Positions 56,051 through 64,000 of a stretch of 64,000 nucleotides of DNA are shown here, piece by piece. Under the pieces are notes generated by a model, which worked only from the letters and a program-made list of their open reading frames with translations, had not been told where the DNA came from and made no database searches. This stretch comes from Pedobacter ginsengisoli (GTDB lineage: Bacteria; Bacteroidota; Bacteroidia; Sphingobacteriales; Sphingobacteriaceae): the NCBI RefSeq assembly GCF_002736205.1, contig NZ_CP024091.1, positions 3,159,555-3,223,554 on the forward strand. Reading direction: 5' to 3'. A program made the position numbers and the translations under genes. Positions within the stretch are counted from its first letter, which is position 1, and the number at the start of each line of letters is the position of its first letter.

Positions 56051-56914
56051 ATGGCAAGAGCTGCATTTGAAGCATTAGATCCGTATAATGACAATTCGTT
56101 TCTCCTTCGTGAATTCAGGGAATTTACTGCGCCATATCATTTTCATCCAGAACATGAACTTACACTTATTGTAAAGGGTAAGGGCAATCGCTATGTAGGC
56201 AATCACATGGATATATACAGTTCAGGGGATCTGGTTCTGATAGGCACAAATTTACCTCACTGCTGGAAAATTGAAAACAATCAGGAAGAAGAAAATGAAG
56301 TTGCCTCCATAGTTATCCAGTTTAGCAATGACTTTCTGGGCACAGATTTTCTGGCCAGACCCGAATTGTCTCAAATACTGGATCTGCTGGAGAGAAGCAA
56401 GCATGGAATACAGTTTTTAAATCACACTGCCGAAGAAATAACCAACAGATTAGTTCTTTTGGCTAAAGAACCTAATTCTTTTAAACGGCTTATCGAATTT
56501 TTAGAAATCCTGCATACCCTGGCAATCTCCAAAGAATATATCCTGCTGGATAAACATGGCACAAAGGCCCATCAATCAGGAAAGACAGAGCGGATCAACA
56601 CCGTTCTTGGTTATATTATTGACAACTACAAGAATGAAATCCTGCTTGATCATGCCGCTGCTTTGGTGAATATGACTCCAAATGCTTTTTGCAAATACTA
56701 CAAGAAAACCACAAAGAAAACCTTTATAGAAACAGTAACCGACTACCGGATAAATTACGCCATCCAGCAGCTCATAAATTCTGATAAATCCATTTCGGAC
56801 ATATGCTTTGAGAATGGTTTTGGCGACCTATCTCATTTCTATAAGTTATTCAAAAGAAAGATGAAGCTGAGCCCATTAAAATACCGTAAGGAATTCAGGA
56901 AAGATACCACCTAA
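56051..56914 (+). CDS. AraC-family transcriptional regulator (paralogue of the 35.4-kb regulator)
   Basis: A 287-residue regulator with an N-terminal cupin (APYHFHPEHELTLIVKGKGN; YSSGDLVLIGTNLPHCWK) and a C-terminal AraC domain (ILLDHAAALVNMTPNAFCKY; FGDLSHFYKLFKRKMKLSPL). It is clearly a paralogue of the regulator at 35430. It is divergent from the PhyH gene, with about 150 bases between, and likely controls PhyH and the GH5-like gene. Its end overlaps the convergent GxGYxYxP gene by 4 bases. Confidence 0.9.
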   Translation: MARAAFEALDPYNDNSFLLREFREFTAPYHFHPEHELTLIVKGKGNRYVGNHMDIYSSGDLVLIGTNLPHCWKIENNQEEENEVASIVIQFSNDFLGTDFLARPELSQILDLLERSKHGIQFLNHTAEEITNRLVLLAKEPNSFKRLIEFLEILHTLAISKEYILLDKHGTKAHQSGKTERINTVLGYIIDNYKNEILLDHAAALVNMTPNAFCKYYKKTTKKTFIETVTDYRINYAIQQLINSDKSISDICFENGFGDLSHFYKLFKRKMKLSPLKYRKEFRKDTT

Positions 56915-58823
56915 TTTATTTTACCATTGGCCGCATCCGGAGTCTGTTTTAAATAAATACGATACAATTCAAAAAATGTTGGGGCATCCAACAATTCAAT
57001 CTTAGGGTCAATACGTTTTAGCTCATCGACCACTTTCACATGCCATCCTGGATCCTTTAAGATATTGCGAAACCAATGAAATGGCACAGGACGTTTCCCT
57101 ATCCTATCTTGAATATGCTTTGCCGCTACCGCCGGATCATCTTCATTAACATCATCATCAGCACGCAACACTGGCATATTTCCATGTAAAGAAGTTAAAG
57201 GGGTTTTCTGGGGGACTATTCCATTCGGACTAAATTTAGCATAAGCATCCAAGCCCTTTTGATTAAGTCCGGGTGCCTGACCATCAATGATAAAACCTGT
57301 GATGCTTAAATCCCACTTAGCATAATAAGGTTTATTGTGTGCAACCCAGGCATCCAGACCATCAGGCAATGCAGAAATGGGTCTGGGTTCTTGCAGCATT
57401 CCGGGCATTAGATAGCCAGCGCCATTATCTGCTGCCGCAAAATAGTCATTCTCGGTGGCAGATTCTCTCCTATACTCCATTGCCATTGGCACGCGCTGCT
57501 GTAAGACGGGGCTGATGCACCACATCAAAGGAATTTTGCCGCGCTCCGGGCTATCCCATAAAGTAGGCGTAGTTTGTGACACCCACGAAGAGGCATCGTA
57601 ATCACCCACATAGAAAATAAAGAAATTGCGTCCTTTAAAATCAACTTTTCCATCCTCGCTTAAATAACCTCTTTTCTTTAAATCGGTTGCTGTGACCCAC
57701 TTTTGTTCATATTTCTGTTTAAGTGGATAATGCTGCCAGAAAGATGCATTTGCGAGTGCACCAAAACCAATGGCATCAGCGTCTTTAAATGCATTATAAG
57801 CACTGATAACGGCAGAATATTCCCATTCCGTTGGCACATCATCATGGCTCCCGCCAGCATGTTTAGTATATTTAAAAGCCCATGGAGGAAAACCACCAAG
57901 ATAAGCATAATCTTTTCCTTTATTATGCTGATAGGCGGTCAGTAGCAATTCTTTAAGGGTCTGCAGGTCTGTTCCGGTTTTCTGATCACGATCATCGGTA
58001 GCCGGCTCATCCCCCAAGGGCTAAGGTCAAAGAAAAATCCTTTCTTACTAACAAAAAAATCATGATTGGTAAGCGTGTGATGATTTGGCCCTGCAGCATG
58101 CGGATTTTTCATCCACTGCTGGTCCACATAATATGCGCCATACTTTGTATTGGTTTTGCCAGCCTTTGTGTATTTCTCCGTAAACCACAGGTAAGCATCG
58201 TTTTTTGCTGAACCAGTTGATAAACGCTTAGTTCCGGGAATATTCCCAGCCCCCGTAAATAATGAAGACCCATCTTTATTTATAAGCCATACCTTAACAG
58301 GTAATTTAGGTCCCTGTAATACAAGGCGGGTATATAGGCTGTTTTTACCAACATCATAGCGAATAGCAAGCGCATCTTCCTGACCGGCAACAGATGAAGC
58401 CACGTTACTAGTTGCAGCAACATGAGGGTCGTAAACAACCACACCTTTAATAGCGGATCGGTATGCTTTAACCAAACTCACAACATCCTTATAAACAACG
58501 GTGTCCCTATCACTTAACCATCTGTCCTTTTGCCTATATTTATCCCACCAGTATCTGTCAATATCAATTGCTCCGTTCTTTATCATGTAAACATATAACC
58601 TGGGTGATTTGCGGTTCACTATCCCTTGCAGGGTAGAAACTGTGTGCACATCATCCCATGCTGTTTTTACTTCTTCAGCATTATTCAGATCCTTTGTTAA
58701 GGTATATTCCAAATCAAAAATGCCTATGACCTCTTTTCCCAAGGACTGAGATTTTACAAAAAGAGAAAGCAAAACAAAGCATGTCCCTAAGAACATGCTT
58801 ATTGTCAATTTAAAAGTCGTCAT
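56911..58823 (-). pseudogene. GxGYxYxP-family exported protein, split by a one-base deletion
   Basis: Two overlapping frames make one protein of about 637 residues. The first starts with a signal peptide (about 1-26, ending VKSQS) and runs to FFFDLSPWG near 58016. The second continues as DEPATDDRDQKTGTDLQTLK, with GAGYLMPGM as the family's GxGYxxP motif, and ends at 56911. At 58011-58015 there is a run of five C (five G in mRNA); six would restore a single frame. The family is exported and tied to glycan use in Bacteroidota, without a firm activity. The break could be a true frameshift, slippage-prone switch or sequencing error. Confidence 0.8.
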
Positions 58824-58881
58824 TATCTGTATGTTAAGCAGTGAATATAAAGAAAATGACGAAATAAAAAATAATACCGCA

Positions 58882-59352
58882 TTAAGCTTTTATCGCAAAT
58901 GCACCTGGCTGATAATCTCCTGCCGGAGTACGAAAAGCGATATTAAGGCGATTATAGCTGTTAATGGTATTAACGGCAATGGTCAAATCAATCAGCTCCT
59001 CTTCAGTAAACTGCTGTATAGCTTCATGATAAACCTCGTCAGAAACGTCACCTTCTTTTATCTTGGTTACTGCTTCTGCCCATGCCAATGCAGCACGCTC
59101 ACGATCTGTATATAGTGGCGCATCACGCCATGCGTTCAATACATATAATCGTTGCTCAGTCTCGCCTTCCACACGTAAATCTTTTGAATGCATATCCAAA
59201 CAAAATGCACATCCATTAATTTGAGATACCCTGAAATAAATTAAGTTTAAAAGTTTCTTTTCAACCGGAGATTTAGCAAGATAACTTCCTAAACCATACA
59301 TTGCTTTCATAGCGTTTTGTCCTTTTGCGAAAAAATTGATTCTTTGTTCCAT
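58882..59352 (-). CDS. Carboxymuconolactone decarboxylase/AhpD-like protein
   Basis: A 157-residue all-helical protein from the ATG at 59352 (MEQRINFF); the longer frame adds an uncharacteristic extension. The AhpD-type redox motif is NGCAFCLDMHSKDL, with CxxC and the following His, and ALAWAEAVTKI is a typical helix. Members act as alkylhydroperoxidase-like antioxidant enzymes or decarboxylases. The CxxC favours the redox role. It is monocistronic and divergent from the calcium antiporter. Confidence 0.9.
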   Translation of the reverse strand: MEQRINFFAKGQNAMKAMYGLGSYLAKSPVEKKLLNLIYFRVSQINGCAFCLDMHSKDLRVEGETEQRLYVLNAWRDAPLYTDRERAALAWAEAVTKIKEGDVSDEVYHEAIQQFTEEELIDLTIAVNTINSYNRLNIAFRTPAGDYQPGAFAIKA

Positions 59353-59473
59353 TTTCTTTTTTTTATCTAAATTGTAATTCAATATTTGTTTTATACCCCT
59401 ATGACAATTGAGATTTCCGAAATAGGACATCGATGAATAAATATTTTTTAAATTTTAATTTAATTCCAGATTT

Positions 59474-60556
59474 ATGAGCAAAAAACCAGCACTTCCTTTA
59501 TGGACCATCCTATCCCCAATTGTTGCCTGGTTAGCCTATTTTGGCAGTTCATTGAATCTGGGGATTTTCTATACTTTTTTTCTGGCGGCTGTACTTATTG
59601 CTGCTGTTCTTGCGGCCGTACATCATGCCGAAGTTGTAGCGCACCGTGTTGGAGAACCTTTTGGAACCTTGTTGCTCGCACTGGCAATTACTGTAATCGA
59701 AGTGGCGTTGATTGTTTCTTTAATGCTAACGGGTGGACCGGATACTGCTGCTCTTGCCCGGGATACGGTTCTGGCTGCAGTGATGATTATTCTAACCGGA
59801 ATTATCGGTTTATGTTTACTCGTAGGTGGGGCCAAGTTTAAAGAACAGGTGTTTAGCCTGCCGGGAGTAAGTGCAGCACTGGTAACCCTTACCGCAATAT
59901 TAGTACTTACGCTGATCCTTCCAAATTATACCACCAGCAAAGCAGGGCCTGAATACACCCCTACGCAGCTCATCTTTGTTGCTGTAGTTTGCCTCGTATT
60001 ATATGGCGCTTTTGTAATGGTTCAGACCATCAGACACCGCGATTTCTTCTTACCACCTGATGCTGATGGCGACGAAGAAGTACATGCAGAGCCACCTACC
60101 AATAAGATTGCTTTGTTGAGTACATTTTTATTGCTTTTATGCCTGGGCATTGTGGTACTACTGGCAAAAGCTCTGGCCCCTGACATCGAAAATGCGGTAA
60201 TCAATTTTGGCGCGCCAAAATCATTGGTTGGGGTTATCATTGCTACTGTAGTATTGCTTCCGGAGGGTCTTGCAGCTTATCATGCGGCAAGAAAAAACCG
60301 CCTGCAAACCAGCCTCAACCTAGCCCTAGGCTCTGCATTGGCCAGTATCGGCTTAACTATTCCCGCTGTGGCCATCGTATCTATCCTAACCGGAATGACC
60401 ATCACCTTAGGGATCGACATGAAGGCTACCGTATTGTTGCTGCTGGCACAGTTTACGATCATGCTTTCGCTGGCCACTGGCAAAACTAACATTTTACAGG
60501 GTGTGGTTTTAATGGTAATATTTATGGTTTATCTTTTCACGATTATAGCCCCTTAG
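59474..60556 (+). CDS. chaA: ChaA-type calcium:proton antiporter
   Basis: A 360-residue inner-membrane exchanger of the Ca/CA family with about 11 helices. The two alpha-repeats with their cation-binding acids are GEPFGTLLLALAITVIEVAL and LPEGLAAYHAARKNRLQTSL continuing into LALGSALASIG. An acidic loop DADGDEEVHAE sits between them. The arrangement matches ChaA, which exports Ca2+ or Na+ in exchange for protons. No operon partner. Confidence 0.92.
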   Translation: MSKKPALPLWTILSPIVAWLAYFGSSLNLGIFYTFFLAAVLIAAVLAAVHHAEVVAHRVGEPFGTLLLALAITVIEVALIVSLMLTGGPDTAALARDTVLAAVMIILTGIIGLCLLVGGAKFKEQVFSLPGVSAALVTLTAILVLTLILPNYTTSKAGPEYTPTQLIFVAVVCLVLYGAFVMVQTIRHRDFFLPPDADGDEEVHAEPPTNKIALLSTFLLLLCLGIVVLLAKALAPDIENAVINFGAPKSLVGVIIATVVLLPEGLAAYHAARKNRLQTSLNLALGSALASIGLTIPAVAIVSILTGMTITLGIDMKATVLLLLAQFTIMLSLATGKTNILQGVVLMVIFMVYLFTIIAP

Positions 60557-60678
60557 TTCATTACAAAAAAATGCATATCGCTTATGGCAATCCATGTTTT
60601 TGGATAGAAATGGGTTACCTTTTTATATTCGAGGGTATTAAGAAATGAACAAAACTTGAATCTAAAAACAAAATCATT

Positions 60679-60867
60679 ATGAAAAACCTATTCAAATTTA
60701 GCTTTTTAGCTTTAGCAATGTCTTTATCAGTAGCCGCCTGCACTTCAGAGAAAAAAGCAGATGCTACCGACTCTACAATGACTGATACTTCTATGACCGC
60801 AACGGATACTATGGCAACTGATACAGCTGCTATGGACACTACAGTTACGGATTCCATAAAAAAATAA
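60679..60867 (+). CDS. Small Thr/Asp-rich lipoprotein
   Basis: A 62-residue lipoprotein with lipobox SVAAC (Cys21). The mature part is only about 42 residues and consists of irregular T-D-T/M repeats ending in KK. Such short Thr/Asp-rich lipoproteins are common in Pedobacter-like genomes; function unknown. It is followed by a terminator. Confidence 0.75.
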   Translation: MKNLFKFSFLALAMSLSVAACTSEKKADATDSTMTDTSMTATDTMATDTAAMDTTVTDSIKK

Positions 60868-60885
60868 TTTAAGTCTCACCCTACT

Positions 60886-60920
60886 AAAGGCTTCTGCTCA
60901 CTAAATGAACAGGAGCCTTT
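60886..60920 (+). terminator. Rho-independent terminator of the small lipoprotein gene
   Basis: A 14-base-pair stem (60886-60899 with 60907-60920, two U-G pairs) with a 7-base loop, followed by TAATTTT. It begins 19 bases after the stop codon. Confidence 0.8.
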
Positions 60921-60953
60921 AATTTTAATAACTCGTTTCGTGAAATATCCGGT

Positions 60954-61295
60954 CTACTTTTTCTTTTTGGAGGATTTGGCTGACGGATTAAACTCCAGAC
61001 ACAGATTTAGCCAGTACTTCAGCTCCTGGTTTTTCTCAACATCAGTATCATCCACATATACAAAATCCTTCATCGTTCGCCCGTTATTGACCATCTGCCT
61101 GCAATTGCTTTCTTCCAGTTTTTCGTCTGCTTTGCTTCGGCCAATGCGGCATAACAGTCCGGTGCTGGTTACGCATATGCACATCTTTTCATCAACCATA
61201 AAGCATATTCCACTGAACATTGCTTTTTCTGTCACATCCTCCCGATCTTCAAGTAGTTCGCGGACACGGTTCGCTAATCGCTCGTTATAACCCAT
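60954..61295 (-). CDS. TfoX/Sxy N-terminal-domain protein
   Basis: A 113-residue cytoplasmic protein matching only the TfoX N-terminal domain: ELLEDREDVTEKAMFSGICF, MVDEKMCICV and the strand MKDFVYVDD. It ends in a Lys-rich tail. In gammaproteobacteria full-length Sxy controls competence with CRP; stand-alone N-domain proteins in Bacteroidota have no known role. It lies at the chromosomal side of the mobile-element genes. Confidence 0.87.
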   Translation of the reverse strand: MGYNERLANRVRELLEDREDVTEKAMFSGICFMVDEKMCICVTSTGLLCRIGRSKADEKLEESNCRQMVNNGRTMKDFVYVDDTDVEKNQELKYWLNLCLEFNPSAKSSKKKK

Positions 61296-61513
61296 GATAT
61301 ACTGTTTTTCTGGTGCTGTATTACCCCGATTGATGCTAAGTCTTAATCAAGGCATCAAACAAAACTAAGCATTCCGTTTAAAAAATACCATGGAGGATAT
61401 CTTGTGCTCAGGCAATAAATTCACCAGTTAACTAGGTTTAGGTAGGGACTGGTCAATCAAACCATCCAAATTACCTGTCACTTTTGTTCAGGAGATGGCA
61501 GAATTTTAAGGAG
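61296..61513. other. Gene-free stretch at the probable mobile-element edge
   Basis: About 220 bases between chromosomal-type TfoX and the coupling-protein gene. No tRNA, integrase or clear direct repeat was seen. Any attachment site would need the other element end for comparison. Confidence 0.4.
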
Positions 61514-63505
61514 TTAATTCTTGCGAATCACCAAATGGGCAAGTGCAGGATCGCCCATCATGCGCTGAACCTCAGCCTGGACAATGTCCTGAACATCCCG
61601 CTTGATCTGCAGGTAATTCGTTTGTACCATAGTTGAATTGACCCTTCTGATTACGGGGATCGGAACATACGCCGCTTCTTCCTTATTGAGGGCATCAAAA
61701 TTGTTCAATATCTCGCCATGAAAAGCCTTTAAGGTAATTTTTTGGTCTGGAATATCGGCAACCATGCCTACAAATTCTCCACTGGAGAGTGCTGCAATTC
61801 TGGAGGCCGGAACGGCAAATTCCAGTTGCCTGCTTTTACTGACGGAGGTATCGCCGCTATTGATTGACATGCTTTGGCGGTCCTGCATGATCTTGCCGAT
61901 TCGCTCACTCAGCTGTTTGGCGGTATCACCTGTCACCTGGCCTGCAATGATGTTGCCCACAGTGCTCATGATTACATCTGCCTGTTCCCGGCCATAATCC
62001 TTACGCAACTGGCTTGCGTCCTGTATGCCCAGGCAAACCCCTATTTTGTTACTCCTGCCGGTAGCAATGGTGGGAATGATGTCGGTGGTTAACGTGGGAA
62101 ACTCATCAAAGATCAACATGGATTTCAACTTATTCTTCTGATTGATGATTTTCAGCAAACGGTTTACGTACAAAGAAAGCACAGCCCCATAGGTCTGGAT
62201 TTTCTGTGGGTTATTTCCCATACAAATGACCTTCGGATGCTCGGGATTATTGATATCCAGACTAAAATCATTTCCGGACAGCACATAATAGAGCTGAGGA
62301 GATGACAACCTGGCCAATGCAATCTTAGCGGAGGCAATCTGCCCTTCAAGTTGTTCCATGACATCATTCAGGTAAGCATTTACAAACGGGTTTATCAACA
62401 CCTCTATTTCCTTTTCCAGACGCATCACGGTGAACAGGCTGTCATAATCCAGCTGAATCAGTTCAATCGCATGTGGTAAGGTACAATAGGCCCCGTTCTG
62501 ATACTTGCGCAAAAACCAGATAATCGCTGTCACAAAATTAATTGGAGATTCCACAAAAAAATCACCCTGCTTTTTCTGCCACTCCCGATTCAGTCCCAAA
62601 AGAATGGTACGTGCAGATTCTGAGGCGTCAGTTATGTCCACCATCCCTAATGGATCAAACACATTTCCGCGATGGCATCGCGATAAGTCGTCAAAATTAA
62701 TAAAAATACATTCTGGTTTACCGGGGTAACGATCCTTATGCTTCAACCAGTGGTTATAGGCAATTAAAGAAAGATCTGGAAATTTGAAATCATATACCAG
62801 CATAGAATAAGGCGAAGCTTTGGCCAGTGCCTGTGTGATAAATTCCCGGATGCAAAAAGCTGACTTGCCTGAACCGGGGTTGCCCAATACTATGGTGGCA
62901 CGTGCCGGGGAGATCACATTGATATAACCCCTTCTTTCCTTACCCTTCAGCTTATACCTGGTCGGCAAATTGATTGAAAACTCATTTTCCAGCAGGCGTT
63001 CTTCCTGGGGAAAACTCTCCTGGTCACGATTAAAAATATCACCACTCAGTTTGCCCTTGATAATTCTGGAACATAGCGTCGCACCTGTCAGCATCAACAA
63101 ATACCCGATGGAAGTCAGCCCGATATACAGCAGGCTCCTCCAATGCGGACTCAGTGTCAACAGCAGAACCAGGGCGCTGATAAAATACAATAGCAGACCG
63201 GTGAACAAATAGGCAAGGCCGGTTTTAGAACTTAATTTCTCATCCTTTTTCCCTCTTACCCCCAATAGTGAGATGAACAGAAAACCTAAAGCAATAAACT
63301 TGGATCTATGGAAATCTTCAAACAATCCCGAATGCGCTATATTGACCATCATCCGGTCAGTAAAAGCACTGACAAATCCCCACAATCCAAACGTCATATA
63401 GCCATAATAATAAAAATGTAAGAGCAGGATACTGATTGAAATGAACCTTGTCATCTCCAAAATCTTTCTCATTGCCTGTTCATTCTCACCTGTTTGCATT
63501 GCCAT
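61514..63505 (-). CDS. mobC: MobC/TraG-type conjugal coupling protein
   Basis: A 663-residue type IV coupling ATPase. The N-terminal membrane region (about 20-145) has four helices and the YYYGYMTFG segment typical of Bacteroidota YWFCY-domain proteins. The ATPase has Walker A LGNPGSGKSAF (208-215 core) and Walker B SMLIFDEFPTL. It would deliver the relaxase-DNA complex to a mating channel at the inner membrane. It is 10 bases downstream of the relaxase-like gene. Confidence 0.92.
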   Translation of the reverse strand: MAMQTGENEQAMRKILEMTRFISISILLLHFYYYGYMTFGLWGFVSAFTDRMMVNIAHSGLFEDFHRSKFIALGFLFISLLGVRGKKDEKLSSKTGLAYLFTGLLLYFISALVLLLTLSPHWRSLLYIGLTSIGYLLMLTGATLCSRIIKGKLSGDIFNRDQESFPQEERLLENEFSINLPTRYKLKGKERRGYINVISPARATIVLGNPGSGKSAFCIREFITQALAKASPYSMLVYDFKFPDLSLIAYNHWLKHKDRYPGKPECIFINFDDLSRCHRGNVFDPLGMVDITDASESARTILLGLNREWQKKQGDFFVESPINFVTAIIWFLRKYQNGAYCTLPHAIELIQLDYDSLFTVMRLEKEIEVLINPFVNAYLNDVMEQLEGQIASAKIALARLSSPQLYYVLSGNDFSLDINNPEHPKVICMGNNPQKIQTYGAVLSLYVNRLLKIINQKNKLKSMLIFDEFPTLTTDIIPTIATGRSNKIGVCLGIQDASQLRKDYGREQADVIMSTVGNIIAGQVTGDTAKQLSERIGKIMQDRQSMSINSGDTSVSKSRQLEFAVPASRIAALSSGEFVGMVADIPDQKITLKAFHGEILNNFDALNKEEAAYVPIPVIRRVNSTMVQTNYLQIKRDVQDIVQAEVQRMMGDPALAHLVIRKN

Positions 63506-63514
63506 AATTTCTAT

Positions 63515-64000
63515 TTAATGTTTAACTCTATATTTTCGCCTTTGGCCTTTCCGCTGTGTTTTTACCACAGGAATCACAGGACGATCCTGCTCAGACCGGA
63601 TCTGTGACAGATTGATCGCCGCCGATACACCAGCCCCAGGCAAGCCATCATCCAGCTCACCAGCATGCAGACCCTGACCCTTTTCAAATTCCAAGGCAGG
63701 GTAACCATTATCGCCCAGTCTACTTAATATACCCTTGGCACCGTAGGCACTACCCAGAGCTGCTCCCTGAAATGCACATGTATTAAGGTGATCAACATAG
63801 ATCATGTCTTGCAATTCACCTTTGGGATCGTCTTTGATTACCACATCAATCCCCTTTGTTTTCAACGATGCGGAGAATGCTGCTGTATCACAAATTTGCG
63901 GGTTATTCAGTATACGCTCTATTTCATAAATGATTCTGCCTTCCAGGCCCAGCTTAAGTGGCACATTTCTTTTAAATCTTTCCTCAAGCTTATTTAAGCC
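63515..64000 (-). CDS. Probable relaxase (mobilisation protein), C-terminal part, cut by window edge
   Basis: The minus-strand frame is open from the right edge for 161 codons, starting GLNKLEERFKRNVPLKLGLE. It has no conserved His-hydrophobe-His relaxase motif, which would be in the missing N-terminal part. Its place directly before the mobC-type coupling gene, with 9 bases between, is the usual mobB-mobC order in Bacteroidota elements. The tail (VKTQRKGQRRKYRVKH) is strongly basic, as expected for a DNA-binding partner. Identity is inferred from order. Confidence 0.6.
   Translation of the reverse strand, partial: GLNKLEERFKRNVPLKLGLEGRIIYEIERILNNPQICDTAAFSASLKTKGIDVVIKDDPKGELQDMIYVDHLNTCAFQGAALGSAYGAKGILSRLGDNGYPALEFEKGQGLHAGELDDGLPGAGVSAAINLSQIRSEQDRPVIPVVKTQRKGQRRKYRVKH

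Overview
The window looks like the chromosome of a Bacteroidota bacterium close to Pedobacter (Sphingobacteriaceae). The signs are AT-rich DNA, two SusC/SusD pairs, FecR/ECF signalling, TAnnTTTG-type -7 promoter boxes, an mraZ-rsmH-ftsL-ftsI-murE cluster and a MobC-type coupling protein. No rRNA, tRNA, CRISPR array or complete insertion sequence was seen.

Layout. 1-4.3 kb: start of the division and cell-wall (dcw) cluster on the minus strand, preceded by three MraZ-box-like repeats. 4.3-6.6 kb: the glycolytic genes pgk and gap. 6.6-10 kb: a decayed stretch with a RibD/DHFR-like pseudogene carrying two TGA codons at Trp positions, a broken P-loop kinase gene and its small partner, a beta-lactamase-family remnant, and two intact small genes (VOC and SRPBCC). 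10-12.2 kb: a sulfatase and an exported protein of unknown function. 12.2-26.1 kb: a complete-looking sialic-acid utilisation locus on the minus strand. It has a FadR-type regulator, two sialidases, SusC/SusD, two DapA/NanA-superfamily lyases, a NanM-like epimerase, an MFS transporter and a sialate O-acetylesterase. The likely route is release, deacetylation and anomerisation of sialic acid outside the cytoplasm, then uptake and cleavage to ManNAc and pyruvate. No ManNAc-processing genes are present here.

26-32 kb: a repeat lipoprotein, an ECF sigma factor with an envelope-spanning anti-sigma-like partner, a DUF1801 protein and a cytochrome c. 30.2-36.3 kb: a carbohydrate-oxidation group (Gfo/Idh/MocA oxidoreductase, TIM-barrel isomerase, and a 1008-residue ThuA/dehydrogenase/HEAT/azurin-like lipoprotein) with a divergent AraC regulator. 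36.6-40.2 kb: a compact peptide-export cassette with a double-glycine bacteriocin-like precursor, an HlyD-family adaptor and a C39-peptidase ABC exporter, followed by an MFS efflux gene. 41.5-43.2 kb: obgE and adk.

43.5-53.9 kb: a second SusC/SusD locus controlled by an ECF sigma/FecR pair, carrying binding-type lipoproteins (beta-helix, IPT/NHL) rather than obvious depolymerases. 53.9-58.8 kb: a GH5-like hydrolase, a PhyH dioxygenase, an AraC regulator, and a GxGYxYxP-family gene broken by a one-base deletion. 58.9-61.3 kb: housekeeping and stress-type genes. 61.5-64 kb: the edge of a mobilisable or conjugative element, with a coupling protein and the C-terminus of a probable relaxase that runs off the window.
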